64,000 nucleotides of DNA, taken from positions 124,001 through 188,000 of the forward strand of contig NZ_KB898663.1 in NCBI RefSeq assembly GCF_000377765.1, given 5' to 3'. Within the stretch, counting starts at the first letter, position 1. Every line of letters starts with the position of its first letter. Below are positions 32,554 through 43,815 of the stretch, piece by piece. Under the pieces are notes generated by a model, which had not been told where the DNA came from, searched no databases, and saw only the letters and a list, made by a program, of their open reading frames with translations. The stretch comes from Gracilibacillus lacisalsi DSM 19029. Its GTDB lineage: Bacteria; Bacillota; Bacilli; Bacillales; Amphibacillaceae. Position numbers and translations under genes: made by a program.

Positions 32554-33210
32554 TTAAAACTTCCATGTGTAAAAAGATTCGACACCTAACCATTGTTTGG
32601 TTGCTTCTACAATGTCATCTGCTTCGTTTCTGACCTTGGAGAGCATACCATCTGCCTGTGATTTATGCGCTTGGATTGTTTCAAATTTTTTGGTGAACAC
32701 TTCACTTACATCATTCTGGATATCTGGCTCACCTAGTTCTTCCAAATGATTACGGCTGATTGCTTGTGCCCAAACAGTAGGGCGTTCATTTTCAGCGAAC
32801 TTTTCTACTGCTTTAATTGCCGCTGCACCAAATGCATCATGATCAGGATGTACAGCGTGTCCTGGGTAGTGCGTTATAACTAGTGATGGCTTCATTTTGT
32901 TTAAATAAGAAAAAAGATGATCTGCTACTTCCTCAGTCGATTCAAATTCTAATGTTTTATCACGGTATCCTAGCATCTCCAAGTTGATGTCTAGTACTTC
33001 ACATGCTTGGATTAATTCTTTTTTTCTAATTTCAGGTAAAGTTTCTCTTGTCGCAAAAGTAGGATTACCCATATTTCTTCCCATTTCACCTAATGTTCCA
33101 CATAAATAGGTGACAGGAACCCCTTTTTCCCGAAAAGTTGTGATCGTTCCAGATGCACCAAATGCTTCATCATCTGGATGCGGATAAATAACTACAACGT
33201 GTTCTGACAC
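32554..33210 (-). CDS. bshB2: Bacillithiol biosynthesis deacetylase BshB2
   Basis: 218 residues, LmbE/PIG-L family. Zinc-binding PHPDDEAFG near the N-terminus and HPDHDAFGAAAIKA further on. The arrangement with LCGTLGEMGRN and TRETLPEIRKKEL is that of BshB2/YojG, the hydrolase that removes acetyl from GlcNAc-malate to give GlcN-malate in bacillithiol synthesis. The gene is preceded by its usual partner yojF (18-nt gap). The organism therefore probably uses bacillithiol as its low-molecular-weight thiol. Confidence 0.92.
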   Translation of the reverse strand: MSEHVVVIYPHPDDEAFGASGTITTFREKGVPVTYLCGTLGEMGRNMGNPTFATRETLPEIRKKELIQACEVLDINLEMLGYRDKTLEFESTEEVADHLFSYLNKMKPSLVITHYPGHAVHPDHDAFGAAAIKAVEKFAENERPTVWAQAISRNHLEELGEPDIQNDVSEVFTKKFETIQAHKSQADGMLSKVRNEADDIVEATKQWLGVESFYTWKF

Positions 33211-33228
33211 AATAATTCCCCCTCTTCG

Positions 33229-33582
33229 TTAATACTGAAATGGTGATTCACTTATTTGTAAGGCTACCATCAGTCTTCCTTCACGATCATGACCTGCCAT
33301 TAAAAGTCTATTTTGCTCATCCACTTCAAACTGGTTAACACCTTCTGCATATATCCAGCCAATATCCAGTTTTAATCCAACACGATATGTAGCGCCTGCG
33401 CCTACTACTTTTCCACGCTGATAAGTTACTTTCGCGTTCCGAATAAACGCACCTACATTATAGGCATCTTGATTAAAATGACTTGCATATGCTCCATTGG
33501 TTGTTTCCAAGTGAACATATACTTCTTTATTTGCAAAACTATCAATGTGTTCTTGTAGTTGATTGATTTCAATTGGTTCCAT
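33229..33582 (-). CDS. yojF: YojF family protein (BshB2 partner)
   Basis: 117 residues, DUF1806. The sequence starts MEPIEINQLQEHIDSFANKEVYVHLETTNG and contains AFIRNAKVTYQRGKVVGAG and YAEGVNQFEVDEQNRLL. No catalytic motif is visible; it is a small beta-rich cytoplasmic protein with no known biochemical role. It is repeatedly found next to bshB2 in Bacillaceae, as here. Confidence 0.88.
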   Translation of the reverse strand: MEPIEINQLQEHIDSFANKEVYVHLETTNGAYASHFNQDAYNVGAFIRNAKVTYQRGKVVGAGATYRVGLKLDIGWIYAEGVNQFEVDEQNRLLMAGHDREGRLMVALQISESPFQY

Positions 33583-33700
33583 AGAAAATGGACTCCTCCT
33601 CTTCCAACATTCTGCCTCTATTTTAGCATAGTATGAGCAGAAGTTCTTGTCTCAGAATTGCAAGACTTTTCTGATAGTAAGTAACTTGGAATAGAAATAA

Positions 33701-33723
33701 TGGCTGCCCTTAGGGGACAGCCA
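33701..33723 (-). terminator. Terminator of uvrBA
   Basis: tggctgccc/ggggacagcca stem-loop just past the uvrA stop. The T-run on the minus strand is interrupted (TTATTTC), so termination may be incomplete. Confidence 0.65.
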
Positions 33724-33730
33724 TCGATGC

Positions 33731-36586
33731 TTAACTACCTATCTTCGCTTCCATTCTCGCTTTGTCTCTCTCTAAAATAGGTTTTAAATACCTTCCAGTG
33801 TGGGATTCCCCCACTTCTGCGATTTCCTCTGGCGTTCCAGTTGCGACTATCGTTCCACCACCATCGCCGCCTTCTGGACCGAGATCAATAATATGGTCTG
33901 CTGCTTTAATCACATCTAAATTATGCTCAATAATAATAACAGTATCTCCATTTTCAACCAGACGCTCGATTACCGCTAACAGACGGGAGATATCATCGAT
34001 GTGCAAGCCGGTTGTCGGCTCATCCAAAATGTATAATGATTTTCCGTTTGAACGGCGGTGTAATTCACTTGCCAATTTTACACGCTGTGCTTCACCACCT
34101 GATAACGTTGTTGCTGGTTGGCCGAGACGGATATAACCTAATCCAACGTCATAAATGGTTTCTAACTTTCGTTTAATCTTCGGAATATTTTCGAAGAATT
34201 TCATTGCTTCCTCAATGGTCATATCCAACACATCAGCAATATTTTTCCCTTTATATTTTACTTCTAATGTTTCACGATTATATCGTTTTCCTTCACAGAC
34301 TTCACAAGGCACATAAACATCCGGTAAAAAGTGCATTTCGATTTTAATAATGCCATCACCACGGCAGGCTTCACAACGACCGCCTTTGACATTGAAACTG
34401 AAACGACCTTTTTTATAACCACGGATTTTTGCTTCATTCGTTCGGGCAAAAACATCACGAATATCATCAAACGCACCTGTATAAGTTGCCGGATTGGATC
34501 GCGGTGTTCTTCCAATTGGTGATTGATCAATATCGATAACTTTTTCTAAATGCTCGATACCTCTAATTTCTTGATGTTTACCAGGTTTTTGTTTCCCGCG
34601 ATGCAATTGCACCGAAAGACTTTTGTGTAATATTTCATTGATTAAGGAGCTTTTTCCTGATCCAGAAACACCAGTAACTGCTGTATAGATACCGATCGGA
34701 ATTTTGACATCGACATTTTTTAAATTGTTTTCTTCTGCTCCAATAATTTCGATAAAACGTTCATTAGGTTCAGACCGTTTAGCAGGAACTGGGATGAACT
34801 TATCTCCGGATAAATACTGGCCAGTTAATGACTTTTTCTTTTTCATTACTTGGTTTGGAGTTCCCTGTGCTACGACTTCTCCACCATGTTCCCCCGCACC
34901 TGGGCCAATATCAATTAAATAATCTGCTGCTAACATTGTATCCTCATCATGTTCGACAACAATCAGCGTATTACCGAGATCGCGCATGCGTTCTAATGTC
35001 TGGATCAACCGATCATTATCACGTTGGTGTAAGCCGATCGATGGTTCATCTAGCACGTAAAGCACACCGGTTAATGCTGAACCAATCTGTGTTGCCAAAC
35101 GAATACGTTGTGCTTCTCCACCTGATAACGAACCAGCAGAGCGAGATAAAGTCAGGTATTCCAAACCAACATTTTTCAAGAATGTTAAGCGATCATCTAA
35201 TTCATTTATGATCATATGTGCGATTTGTTTGTCTTTTTCAGACAATTTAAGTGATGTAAAAAAGTGATGTGCTTCTGTCACTGATAGTGCTGTGACTTGA
35301 CCAATATGCAAATCATTTACTTTAACAGCAAGTGCTTCCTCGTTTAAACGGTATCCTTCGCATGTCGGGCAGGCTTTCGTTGTCATATATTTTTCCATTT
35401 GTTCACGGATAAAATCGGATGACGTTTCACGATATCGACGAGCAATATTATTTAATACTCCTTCAAAATAAATATCGTTTTCACGCAGCATGCCATAATC
35501 ATTTTCATAACGGAAATAGATTTTTTCTTTACCACTGCCATTTAAAATTTTATCTAATTGTTTTTTCGGTAGTTTTTTAACGGGTACATCCATATCTATG
35601 CCGTAGTGCTTACAAACACTTTTCAGTAGTTGCGGGTAATATTGTGAACTTGTTGGTTCCCATGCAACAATAGCCCCCTGATTAAGGGTTAGGTCTTTGT
35701 TCGGGATTACCAGATCAATGTCAACTTCCAATTGTGAACCGAGCCCGTCACAAGTTTTACAAGCACCCCATGGACTGTTAAAAGAGAATAGTCTTGGCTC
35801 TAATTCATCGATTGAAAAACCACAAATAGGACAGGCATGATTTTCGCTAAATAACAGTTCTTCATCATCAATAATATCAACAATAACTTTGCCATCACCT
35901 AATTTTAAGGCTGTTTCCAAAGAATCGGATAGTCGACCTGTAACACCGTCTTTGACAACAATCCGGTCGATCACCACTTCAATCGAATGCTTTTTATTTT
36001 TGTCTAACTGAATATCATCACTGATTTCCCGCATTTCTCCGTCGATGCGCAAACGGATATACCCTTCTTTTTGCAAGTCCTCTAATACTTTTACATGTGT
36101 ACCTTTACGACCAGAAATGACTGGCGCAAGAATTTGTAATTTCGTTCGTTCGGGATAATCCGTAATGCGATCGACCATTTGCTGGACTGTTTGAGAAGTA
36201 ATTTCTTCACCATGAATCGGGCAAATCGGATGTCCAATTCTGGCAAAAAGTAAACGCATATAGTCATAGATTTCTGTTACAGTACCTACCGTGGAACGTG
36301 GGTTTCGACTTGTCGTTTTCTGATCAATCGAGATGGCAGGTGATAAACCTTCAATTGAATCGACATCCGGTTTGTCCATTTGGCCTAAGAATTGGCGAGC
36401 ATAAGCCGAGAGTGATTCGACATACCGACGTTGTCCCTCGGCATAAATTGTATCAAAAGCTAATGATGATTTACCTGAACCAGACAACCCTGTTAAAACA
36501 ACTAACTTATCCTTTGGAATATCAATGGATATATTTTTTAAATTATGAGCACGAGCTCCTTTTATCGAAATGGATTTTTTAGCCAT
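33731..36586 (-). CDS. uvrA: Excinuclease ABC subunit A
   Basis: 951 residues, the normal length. Damage-recognition ATPase of nucleotide excision repair. Two ABC modules: Walker [15 protein letters not shown] near the start and [13 protein letters not shown] in the second half, each with an ABC signature ([28 protein letters not shown]) and Walker B ([24 protein letters not shown]). Zinc clusters CPICGF...CKTCDG and CEACRGDG...CEVCEGKRY are complete. It follows uvrB by five bases in an SOS-type uvrBA operon; I did not find a clear LexA box. Confidence 0.98.
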   Translation of the reverse strand: MAKKSISIKGARAHNLKNISIDIPKDKLVVLTGLSGSGKSSLAFDTIYAEGQRRYVESLSAYARQFLGQMDKPDVDSIEGLSPAISIDQKTTSRNPRSTVGTVTEIYDYMRLLFARIGHPICPIHGEEITSQTVQQMVDRITDYPERTKLQILAPVISGRKGTHVKVLEDLQKEGYIRLRIDGEMREISDDIQLDKNKKHSIEVVIDRIVVKDGVTGRLSDSLETALKLGDGKVIVDIIDDEELLFSENHACPICGFSIDELEPRLFSFNSPWGACKTCDGLGSQLEVDIDLVIPNKDLTLNQGAIVAWEPTSSQYYPQLLKSVCKHYGIDMDVPVKKLPKKQLDKILNGSGKEKIYFRYENDYGMLRENDIYFEGVLNNIARRYRETSSDFIREQMEKYMTTKACPTCEGYRLNEEALAVKVNDLHIGQVTALSVTEAHHFFTSLKLSEKDKQIAHMIINELDDRLTFLKNVGLEYLTLSRSAGSLSGGEAQRIRLATQIGSALTGVLYVLDEPSIGLHQRDNDRLIQTLERMRDLGNTLIVVEHDEDTMLAADYLIDIGPGAGEHGGEVVAQGTPNQVMKKKKSLTGQYLSGDKFIPVPAKRSEPNERFIEIIGAEENNLKNVDVKIPIGIYTAVTGVSGSGKSSLINEILHKSLSVQLHRGKQKPGKHQEIRGIEHLEKVIDIDQSPIGRTPRSNPATYTGAFDDIRDVFARTNEAKIRGYKKGRFSFNVKGGRCEACRGDGIIKIEMHFLPDVYVPCEVCEGKRYNRETLEVKYKGKNIADVLDMTIEEAMKFFENIPKIKRKLETIYDVGLGYIRLGQPATTLSGGEAQRVKLASELHRRSNGKSLYILDEPTTGLHIDDISRLLAVIERLVENGDTVIIIEHNLDVIKAADHIIDLGPEGGDGGGTIVATGTPEEIAEVGESHTGRYLKPILERDKARMEAKIGS

Positions 36587-36591
36587 TTATT

Positions 36592-38577
36592 TCACCCTTC
36601 TGCTTTCAATTCTAAAACAAGATCACGAAGCTCTGCTGCTCGTTCGAAATCGAGCTCGCGAGCCGCTTGTTTCATTTCGTTTTCCATTTTTTCGATTAAA
36701 TCTTGCTTTTCCTTCTTCGTCATGTCACTTACTTGTTTTGCTGTACTATCATATTGTTCTTCATCTTCTGCCGCCATCGTAGCACGGATCACGTCGCGAA
36801 CTCCTTTATTGATCGTTTGAGGTGTGATGCCATGTTTCTCATTATAGGCTTGTTGTTTTTCACGACGTCGATACGTTTCATCGATAGCGGTTTGCATCGA
36901 ATCGGTGACTCTGTCGGCATACATAATAACCATACCATTTTCATTACGAGCCGCACGCCCCATCGTTTGAATTAAGGAGCGCTCAGAGCGTAAGAAACCT
37001 TCTTTATCAGCATCGAGGATTGCCACAAGCGATACTTCGGGAATATCTAACCCTTCACGTAAAAGGTTAATTCCAACTAATACATCATATTTCCCTACTC
37101 GCAAGTCACGAATAACCTCAATTCGTTCTAATGTTTTTATTTCCGAGTGTAAATAAGCTACTTTCAGCCCAACTTCTTTTAAATAATCAGTTAAATCCTC
37201 TGACATTTTTTTCGTAAGTGTTGTTACTAACACACGCTCATTGCGATCGACTCGTTTGTTGATTTCCCCGATTAAATCATCTACTTGACCATCGATTGGG
37301 CGAACATCCACTTCTGGATCTAATAAACCTGTCGGACGGATAATTTGCTCCGTCATTTCAGGTGTATGTTCTAGCTCGTATGGTCCTGGAGTTGCTGAGA
37401 CATAGATCAGTTGGTTTACCTTTTTCTCAAACTCTTCAAATGTCAATGGACGGTTATCTAATGCAGACGGTAAACGGAAACCATGATCGACTAATACCTG
37501 TTTCCGTGCCTGGTCTCCATTATACATCCCACGAATTTGCGGTAAGGTAACATGAGATTCATCAATCACAATAAGTGAATCATTTGGAAAATAATCAATT
37601 AATGTATAGGGAGTCGATCCAGGTTCTCTTAATGTAAGATGGCGGGAATAGTTTTCGATTCCTGAGCAAAATCCCATCTCCTCCATCATTTCCAGATCAT
37701 AATTGGTTCGTTGCTCCAAACGTTGTGCTTCTAATAATTTATCTTCTTCGCGGAATTTTTCTAGTTGTTCCTGCAATTCTTTTTTGATGTTTTCCATTGC
37801 TACTTTTAATTTTTCTTCCCGAGTAACGAAGTGAGATGCTGGAAATATCGCAATATGTTCACGATCACCGATGATTTCACCTGTTAACGCATCTACTTCA
37901 CGAATTCGATCGATTTCATCACCGAAAAACTCGACACGGATACAGTGTTCCTCCCTTGATGCTGGGATAATCTCTACCGAATCACCACGAACACGGAATG
38001 TACCGCGTTGGAAGTCAATATCATTTCGAGCATACTGAATATCGACAAGACCTCTTAATAACTCATCTCGGTCTTTTTCCATACCTACTCTCAAGGATAA
38101 CACTTGGCTACGATATTCTTCCGGCGAACCTAGCCCATAAATACAAGATACACTAGCAACAATTAAGACATCATTACGTTCAAACAATGCAGATGTTGCG
38201 GAGTGTCGCAATTTATCAATTTCATCATTGATGCTCGCATCTTTTTCAATAAACGTATCTGTAGATGGTACATATGCCTCTGGTTGATAATAATCATAGT
38301 AACTAACAAAATATTCTACTGCATTGTTCGGGAAAAATTCTTTAAATTCACTGTAAAGCTGACCCGCTAACGTCTTGTTATGTGCAATGACTAATGTTGG
38401 CCGATTAATCTCTTTGACCACATTACTGATGGTAAACGTCTTCCCAGTCCCAGTTGCTCCGAGCAAAGTCTGGTGACGTTTCTTTTTCTCAATGCCTGTT
38501 ACCAGCTCCTTAATCGCTTTAGGCTGGTCCCCTTGTGGCTGATAAGGTGCTTGTAATGAAAAAGTTTGTTCTTCCAC
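36592..38577 (-). CDS. uvrB: Excinuclease ABC subunit B
   Basis: 661 residues. Helicase-like damage-verification subunit. Walker [13 protein letters not shown], beta-hairpin region [36 protein letters not shown] (DEXH box), [10 protein letters not shown], and helicase motifs [17 protein letters not shown] and [16 protein letters not shown]. The C-terminal UVR motif ([23 protein letters not shown]) binds UvrC. It starts at a GTG (38577), seven bases after GGAGG. First gene of uvrBA. Confidence 0.98.
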   Translation of the reverse strand: MEEQTFSLQAPYQPQGDQPKAIKELVTGIEKKKRHQTLLGATGTGKTFTISNVVKEINRPTLVIAHNKTLAGQLYSEFKEFFPNNAVEYFVSYYDYYQPEAYVPSTDTFIEKDASINDEIDKLRHSATSALFERNDVLIVASVSCIYGLGSPEEYRSQVLSLRVGMEKDRDELLRGLVDIQYARNDIDFQRGTFRVRGDSVEIIPASREEHCIRVEFFGDEIDRIREVDALTGEIIGDREHIAIFPASHFVTREEKLKVAMENIKKELQEQLEKFREEDKLLEAQRLEQRTNYDLEMMEEMGFCSGIENYSRHLTLREPGSTPYTLIDYFPNDSLIVIDESHVTLPQIRGMYNGDQARKQVLVDHGFRLPSALDNRPLTFEEFEKKVNQLIYVSATPGPYELEHTPEMTEQIIRPTGLLDPEVDVRPIDGQVDDLIGEINKRVDRNERVLVTTLTKKMSEDLTDYLKEVGLKVAYLHSEIKTLERIEVIRDLRVGKYDVLVGINLLREGLDIPEVSLVAILDADKEGFLRSERSLIQTMGRAARNENGMVIMYADRVTDSMQTAIDETYRRREKQQAYNEKHGITPQTINKGVRDVIRATMAAEDEEQYDSTAKQVSDMTKKEKQDLIEKMENEMKQAARELDFERAAELRDLVLELKAEG

Positions 38578-38755
38578 CTTGATACCTCCGTTCTCATACT
38601 ACTTGTCATATTATACACTATATTCCAACAAAAAGCGAACAAATATTCGTTTTTATTTTTGATTCTCTTTCTTCATTATAACCAAAGCTGCCGGGATGAT
38701 AAAAAGATATGATGTAATGGAGGGATAGTAGTGGAACACGGAGCTATGTTAGAGG

Positions 38756-38794
38756 TTACTATCAACTTCGAGTACTTTATTATCAACTTTCAGT
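38756..38794. repeat. 21-bp-period repeat (two units)
   Basis: ttactatcaacttcgagt at 38756-38773 and tttattatcaactttcagt at 38776-38794; the tatcaactt core recurs after exactly 21 bp. It lies just beyond the prfC terminator, in the uvrB upstream spacer. Confidence 0.55.
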
Positions 38795-38798
38795 CAGC

Positions 38799-38830
38799 AA
38801 AAAGCCACAACTATCACAGCTGTGGCTTTT
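38799..38830 (-). terminator. Terminator of prfC
   Basis: aaagccacaact/agctgtggctttt hairpin with TTTTT on the minus strand, 4 nt past the prfC stop. Confidence 0.9.
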
Positions 38831-38834
38831 CTTA

Positions 38835-40415
38835 TTATGTGGTTTGATCGTATTGGTTTACTTCGTATAAATCAATCAGATCGATCTCTGGATGTTTATC
38901 AATGAACCATCTTAATGCGAAATCATTTTTAAACAAGACGAGGAATTCGTCTTCACGGTCTTTCACTAACAGATTGCGTTCATCAAATAATGTTGGATCA
39001 ACTTGTTCTTTTTTTAGCCAACGTGGAATGCGATCACCTATTGATTCAAGCATCACTTCTACGTTGTACTCGTTTTTCATCCGATGCTGGAACACTTCAT
39101 ACTGCAACTGTCCTACAGCGCCGATGATCATCGAATCGGTTGGATAACCACGGAACAATTGGATCGCACCCTCCTGTACGAGTTGCTCGATCCCTTTTCT
39201 AAACTGCTTCGCCTTCATCACATTCTTCGCTGTTACGCGCTGGAACATTTCAGGTGGGAATTGTGGCAGTTCATCATATTGAAATGACTTCTTCCCCTCG
39301 ATTAATGTGTCACCAATTCGGTACGATCCTGGATCATAGACACCGATAATGTCACCGGCATAGGCTTCTTCTACCGTATCACGTGAGGATGCGACAAATT
39401 GTTGTGTCTGCCCCAGACGAATACTTTTCCCTGTACGAGCAAGTGTTGCATTCATCCCGCGCTCGAACCGACCTGAGCAGACTCGTAAAAAGGCAATCCG
39501 GTCACGGTGCTGAGGATTCATGTTTGCTTGAATTTTGAAAATGAATCCGGAAAAATCAGGATAATCAGGACTGATGACTTCTTCTTCGGTACGACGCGGT
39601 CCTGGTGCAGGAGCCATATCGATGAATGTATCGAAAAAGGTCTGGACCCCAAATGGAGCGAGCGCACTACCGAAAAATACCGGTGTTTGCTCGCCAGCTA
39701 ATACACGATCCAACGAAAATTGATCACCTGCTTCATCCAGTAATTCCAATTCTTCCACCGTATCCTGATAGGTCGGATGATTATAAATATCTTCTTCTTT
39801 TTCCATCTCAGTCATAGGTATATAGGTTTCTTCTTCATTACCATTAAAACGGATAAATTGATCATGGTAACGATCTAATATACCTAAGAATCGTTTTCCC
39901 ATACCGACCGGCCAATTCATAGGATAGGTTTCAATATTCAGGACATCCTCGATTTGGTCTAATAACTCTAACGGTTCGCGTCCTTCCCGGTCTAATTTAT
40001 TGATAAACGTGAAGATCGGTATCCCACGCATTTTACAAACTTTAAACAGCTTGATCGTTTGGGCTTCGATCCCTTTGGTTGCATCAATAATCATGACTAC
40101 ACTGTCGACAGCTGTTAAGGTTCGATAGGTATCTTCACTAAAATCTTCGTGACCGGGTGTATCGAGAATATTCACTTTATGCCCTTTATAATCAAAGTTC
40201 ATCACACTGGAAGTGACCGAAATCCCACGTTGCTTCTCAATTTCCATCCAGTCCGATGTCGCAAATTTTCCAGACTTCTTCCCTTTGACAGTACCTGCCG
40301 AGCGTATTAAATTTCCAAACAACAAGAGCTTTTCTGTCATCGTTGTTTTCCCTGCATCAGGGTGGGAAATAATCGCAAATGTTTTTCTTTTTTGCACTTC
40401 TTCTTGTAATCCCAT
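38835..40415 (-). CDS. prfC: Peptide chain release factor 3
   Basis: 526 residues, translational GTPase. G1 [16 protein letters not shown], switch I around [11 protein letters not shown]3 [15 protein letters not shown]4 [12 protein letters not shown] and domain II are as in RF3 rather than EF-G (no domain IV). It recycles RF1/RF2 from the ribosome after termination. RF3 is absent from B. subtilis 168 but present in several halotolerant Bacillaceae. Its partner RF2 is also in this window (prfB, 51180-52281). Monocistronic, with its own terminator. Confidence 0.96.
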   Translation of the reverse strand: MGLQEEVQKRKTFAIISHPDAGKTTMTEKLLLFGNLIRSAGTVKGKKSGKFATSDWMEIEKQRGISVTSSVMNFDYKGHKVNILDTPGHEDFSEDTYRTLTAVDSVVMIIDATKGIEAQTIKLFKVCKMRGIPIFTFINKLDREGREPLELLDQIEDVLNIETYPMNWPVGMGKRFLGILDRYHDQFIRFNGNEEETYIPMTEMEKEEDIYNHPTYQDTVEELELLDEAGDQFSLDRVLAGEQTPVFFGSALAPFGVQTFFDTFIDMAPAPGPRRTEEEVISPDYPDFSGFIFKIQANMNPQHRDRIAFLRVCSGRFERGMNATLARTGKSIRLGQTQQFVASSRDTVEEAYAGDIIGVYDPGSYRIGDTLIEGKKSFQYDELPQFPPEMFQRVTAKNVMKAKQFRKGIEQLVQEGAIQLFRGYPTDSMIIGAVGQLQYEVFQHRMKNEYNVEVMLESIGDRIPRWLKKEQVDPTLFDERNLLVKDREDEFLVLFKNDFALRWFIDKHPEIDLIDLYEVNQYDQTT

Positions 40416-40568
40416 ATTGTTACCTACTTTCTACTTAACGTACCTTTTAACCTCTCCTATTTTACCACTTATCAAACAGAGATAAAATAAAAATATCATC
40501 TGGATGGCATCAAAAACAGAATCTGATATAATATAATGATGGATTCTTTAAATAAGGATGGGATCAAT

Positions 40569-43500
40569 TTGCAACAAATTCAAATGACAGAACAATCGAT
40601 CCGCCAGCTTACTGGTGAACGTTTCTATAAACGAGGTTATCAATATTATCAAACAGGAAAAGTATACGGGCTTTCCTATAATCCGGAATCCAACTCTTGG
40701 CGCGGACTTGTAAAAGGAACGAAAATTTATACCGTTCGCATTTATTTTACGGACGACATGAAGGTAGATACGACCTGCAACTGTCCAGCCTTTGAAGCAC
40801 ATGGTACATGTAAACATGTTGCGGCAGTGCTGTTAGCCATTACGCAGGATGCTCAATCTAATCGCAGAAAATTTGCAGTGGATCGTGGTGCACAACAAGC
40901 ACCTACACAGGATACTGATCTGTTCGCTAAACAATTATTACATACATTTCGTGATAAAAAAGAACAGACGGAGACACCACTAGTGATTGAGACGGAATAC
41001 CTTTTGTCCTTAACAAAGGCAAATAAAAACTCTCAGTATGCCCTTAGTATCGAAGTAAAAATCGGGGATAAAAGACCGTATGTAATTCGGGATATTCGCG
41101 GATTTTTAAAAGCATTGAGTAGTGGTGACTCCTATAAAGTAAATCAAAGTTTTACTTTTTATCCATCGATTCATTACTTTACATCCAAAGATCAAAAGAT
41201 GATCGAAATGCTTTTGACTTGTTATGAACAAGAGCGCCTATTCGGAAATAGCTATGTTTTAAAGTTGGAGCAACCTAGAAGTATTTATATTCCTCCAAGC
41301 TTAATTGACCAATTGTTAGATCAACTAACGGAAATGGACTATGTATTTCGACATGAAAACAGTAAGGAATATCCAGCAATAGCAGTGAGCGAAATGAATA
41401 ATCAGCTACAGTTTCATCTCGATTATCAACAGTCCAATAATTATACATTAGAAATGACCGATCTATCTGAATATTACTTTTTAGATAGTTACCGATACGT
41501 GATCCATGAACATCACTTTTACAAAATAACGTATCAACAGAAAATGATTTTAGAAAAATTGTTCCGTGTGATCCCTTTTCAAAATAAGAAAAAACAAATG
41601 ATTTCGCCAAATGAAATGGATGTCTTCGTCAAAAATGTCATGCCGCAATTTGAACAGGTTGGTACATTAAATATGACGGAAAGAATGGAAAAGCAGATTA
41701 ACACGGCACCATTACAGACGAAAATCTTTGTCGACGAAATCGATGGAGCCTTAAAAGCTGAAGTGGAATATCACTATGGCGAGTCCGTATTTACCCCTTA
41801 CTCTGAACAAGGATCAGGAGAAACAATTGTAAAGCGCGAAACACACAAGGAACAGGAAATAATGCAAATGCTTCGTGATGAAGCTTTTATCGAAATGAAC
41901 CAGGCGTTTTATTTGTTTAATGATGATGCGATTTATTCGTTTATCCATGAAGGTGTCTATCACATGGAAAACGTGGCATCTGTCTTCCTTTCAAGAAGTG
42001 TTAAACAAATGGTCGAAGGAATCGATCAAATTACCTTACAATCCAACGTCGATTATCGTCCGTCTGAAGGAATGCTAGATATCGAATTCGACTTGGAAGG
42101 TATTTCAGACGAAAATGTCGCAAATATCTTGCAAGCTTTAGTCGAAAAAAAGCGATATTATCGGATCCCGAATGGAGCACTTATCCGTCTAGAATCAGAT
42201 GACTTTTCTTCCTTTCAAAAGCTGCAAAAGACGCTAGACTTGTCCAAAAAACAGATGGAAGATGGCAAAATATCGATTCCGGCTGCTCGAAGTTTCCAGG
42301 TCGAAGAAGCATTGAATAAGACTGATCATCGCTATAGTGAATCATTTCAGCAAATGCTGGAGCAGTTAAAGCATCCCGAGCAATTACAATTTGAATTACC
42401 AGATCAGTTAGAAGCGGATATCCGCGACTACCAAGTTACCGGATTTCAATGGATGAAAGCATTATCGCATTATCATTTAGGCGGTATTTTAGCGGACGAT
42501 ATGGGATTAGGTAAGACATTGCAGACGATCAGTTACATTCTGTCAGAAGCAAATGATAAAGTAGGACATTATCAAGCACTCGTCATTGCACCTGCGTCCC
42601 TGTTATACAATTGGAAAAAAGAAGTTGAAAAATTCGCACCGACATTGACTACGGGTGTTATTATCGGACCTAAGCAGGATCGACGAAAATTGTTGCAAGA
42701 GCATCAAGATACCAATATTCTCATTACATCCTATCCGACGCTTAGGAAAGACCAGGATTTGTATGAAAATCATTTGTTTGATTGCATCATTTTAGACGAA
42801 GCACAGGCGATCAAAAATCATTTAACCTTAACAGCAAAAGCGGTGCGGTCATTACAGGCGAAACAATTTTTCGCACTGAGTGGTACACCTATCGAGAATG
42901 CTTTGGATGAATTATGGTCGATTTTTTATACGATATCACCCGGACTTTTCGGCAGCAAAAAAGCATTCAGTAACCTAGATACAGATTATATCGCCAAGAT
43001 TACTAGGCCATTTATTTTACGACGAGTGAAAAAAGAAGTACTGGATGAACTACCGGATAAAATTGAGTCTGTTCAATATTCCGAACTAACGAAGGATCAA
43101 AAAGAAGTTTATATTGGATACTTGCAACGGATCCAAAATGAACTAGATCAAACCATTGAAGAAAAAGGATTTGACCGTGGCAAACTGCAAATCTTAGCAG
43201 GTCTCACCCGACTACGACAAATTTGTTGCCATCCGAGCTTGTTCTTGGAAAATTATAGCGGAAAATCAGGTAAGCTTGAGCAATTAATGGAGTTAACAAC
43301 TGAATTGGAAGCAAACGGCAAGCGAACTTTGATTTTTTCACAGTTTTCCAGCATGTTGGAGATTATCCGTGATGCACTTGAAGCTAATGGTCAGGAAGTA
43401 TTTTATTTAGACGGTTCCACTCCTTCAGAACAACGAATGAAGATGGTCGAAGCATTTAATGAAGGAGAAAAAGGATTTTTCCTGATTTCTCTGAAAGCTG

Positions 43501-43796
43501 GTGGAACAGGTCTTAACCTAACAGGAGCAGATACTGTCATTTTATATGATCTATGGTGGAATCCAGCAGTGGAGGAACAAGCTGCAGGTAGAGCACATCG
43601 AATCGGTCAGAAAAACGTAGTACAAGTGATTCGCTTTATTACCGAGGGAACAATTGAAGAAAAAATTTATCAACTGCAACAGAGGAAACGCGAACTTGTC
43701 GATCAAATTATTCAGCCAGGCGAAACGTTACTATCAAAATTATCAGAAGAAGAGATTCGCGAACTTTTGCAATTTAATGAAAAACAAGAGAGCTGA
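40569..43796 (+). CDS. SNF2-family helicase with N-terminal SWIM zinc finger
   Basis: About 1,075 residues, on the plus strand. N-terminal SWIM zinc finger (TCNCPAFEAHGTCKHVAAVLL is its core, C-x-C...C-x-H), a long middle region (about 150-600) without recognisable motif, then a SNF2 ATPase: GGILADDMGLGKTLQTI (Walker A), ILDEAQAIKN (DEXH-like DEAQ), ALSGTPIENALDELWSI and C-terminal helicase motifs FSQFSSMLEII and AGRAHRIGQKN. It is a RapA/SNF2-type DNA translocase of unknown role. I favour the TTG at 40569, preceded by AAGGATGG. The ATG at 40536 lies within or at the start point of a TGATATAAT promoter (40524-40532) and has no ribosome-binding site. Confidence 0.85.
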   Translation: MQQIQMTEQSIRQLTGERFYKRGYQYYQTGKVYGLSYNPESNSWRGLVKGTKIYTVRIYFTDDMKVDTTCNCPAFEAHGTCKHVAAVLLAITQDAQSNRRKFAVDRGAQQAPTQDTDLFAKQLLHTFRDKKEQTETPLVIETEYLLSLTKANKNSQYALSIEVKIGDKRPYVIRDIRGFLKALSSGDSYKVNQSFTFYPSIHYFTSKDQKMIEMLLTCYEQERLFGNSYVLKLEQPRSIYIPPSLIDQLLDQLTEMDYVFRHENSKEYPAIAVSEMNNQLQFHLDYQQSNNYTLEMTDLSEYYFLDSYRYVIHEHHFYKITYQQKMILEKLFRVIPFQNKKKQMISPNEMDVFVKNVMPQFEQVGTLNMTERMEKQINTAPLQTKIFVDEIDGALKAEVEYHYGESVFTPYSEQGSGETIVKRETHKEQEIMQMLRDEAFIEMNQAFYLFNDDAIYSFIHEGVYHMENVASVFLSRSVKQMVEGIDQITLQSNVDYRPSEGMLDIEFDLEGISDENVANILQALVEKKRYYRIPNGALIRLESDDFSSFQKLQKTLDLSKKQMEDGKISIPAARSFQVEEALNKTDHRYSESFQQMLEQLKHPEQLQFELPDQLEADIRDYQVTGFQWMKALSHYHLGGILADDMGLGKTLQTISYILSEANDKVGHYQALVIAPASLLYNWKKEVEKFAPTLTTGVIIGPKQDRRKLLQEHQDTNILITSYPTLRKDQDLYENHLFDCIILDEAQAIKNHLTLTAKAVRSLQAKQFFALSGTPIENALDELWSIFYTISPGLFGSKKAFSNLDTDYIAKITRPFILRRVKKEVLDELPDKIESVQYSELTKDQKEVYIGYLQRIQNELDQTIEEKGFDRGKLQILAGLTRLRQICCHPSLFLENYSGKSGKLEQLMELTTELEANGKRTLIFSQFSSMLEIIRDALEANGQEVFYLDGSTPSEQRMKMVEAFNEGEKGFFLISLKAGGTGLNLTGADTVILYDLWWNPAVEEQAAGRAHRIGQKNVVQVIRFITEGTIEEKIYQLQQRKRELVDQIIQPGETLLSKLSEEEIRELLQFNEKQES

Positions 43797-43815
43797 TCAT
43801 CAGCTCTCTTGTTTT
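43781..43815. terminator. Bidirectional terminator between the SNF2 gene and minJ
   Basis: Arms of 17 bases (aaaacaagagagctgat and atcagctctcttgtttt) flank a single central base. The stops of both convergent genes lie inside the palindrome: tga ending at 43796 and the minJ stop at 43800-43802. Confidence 0.92.
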
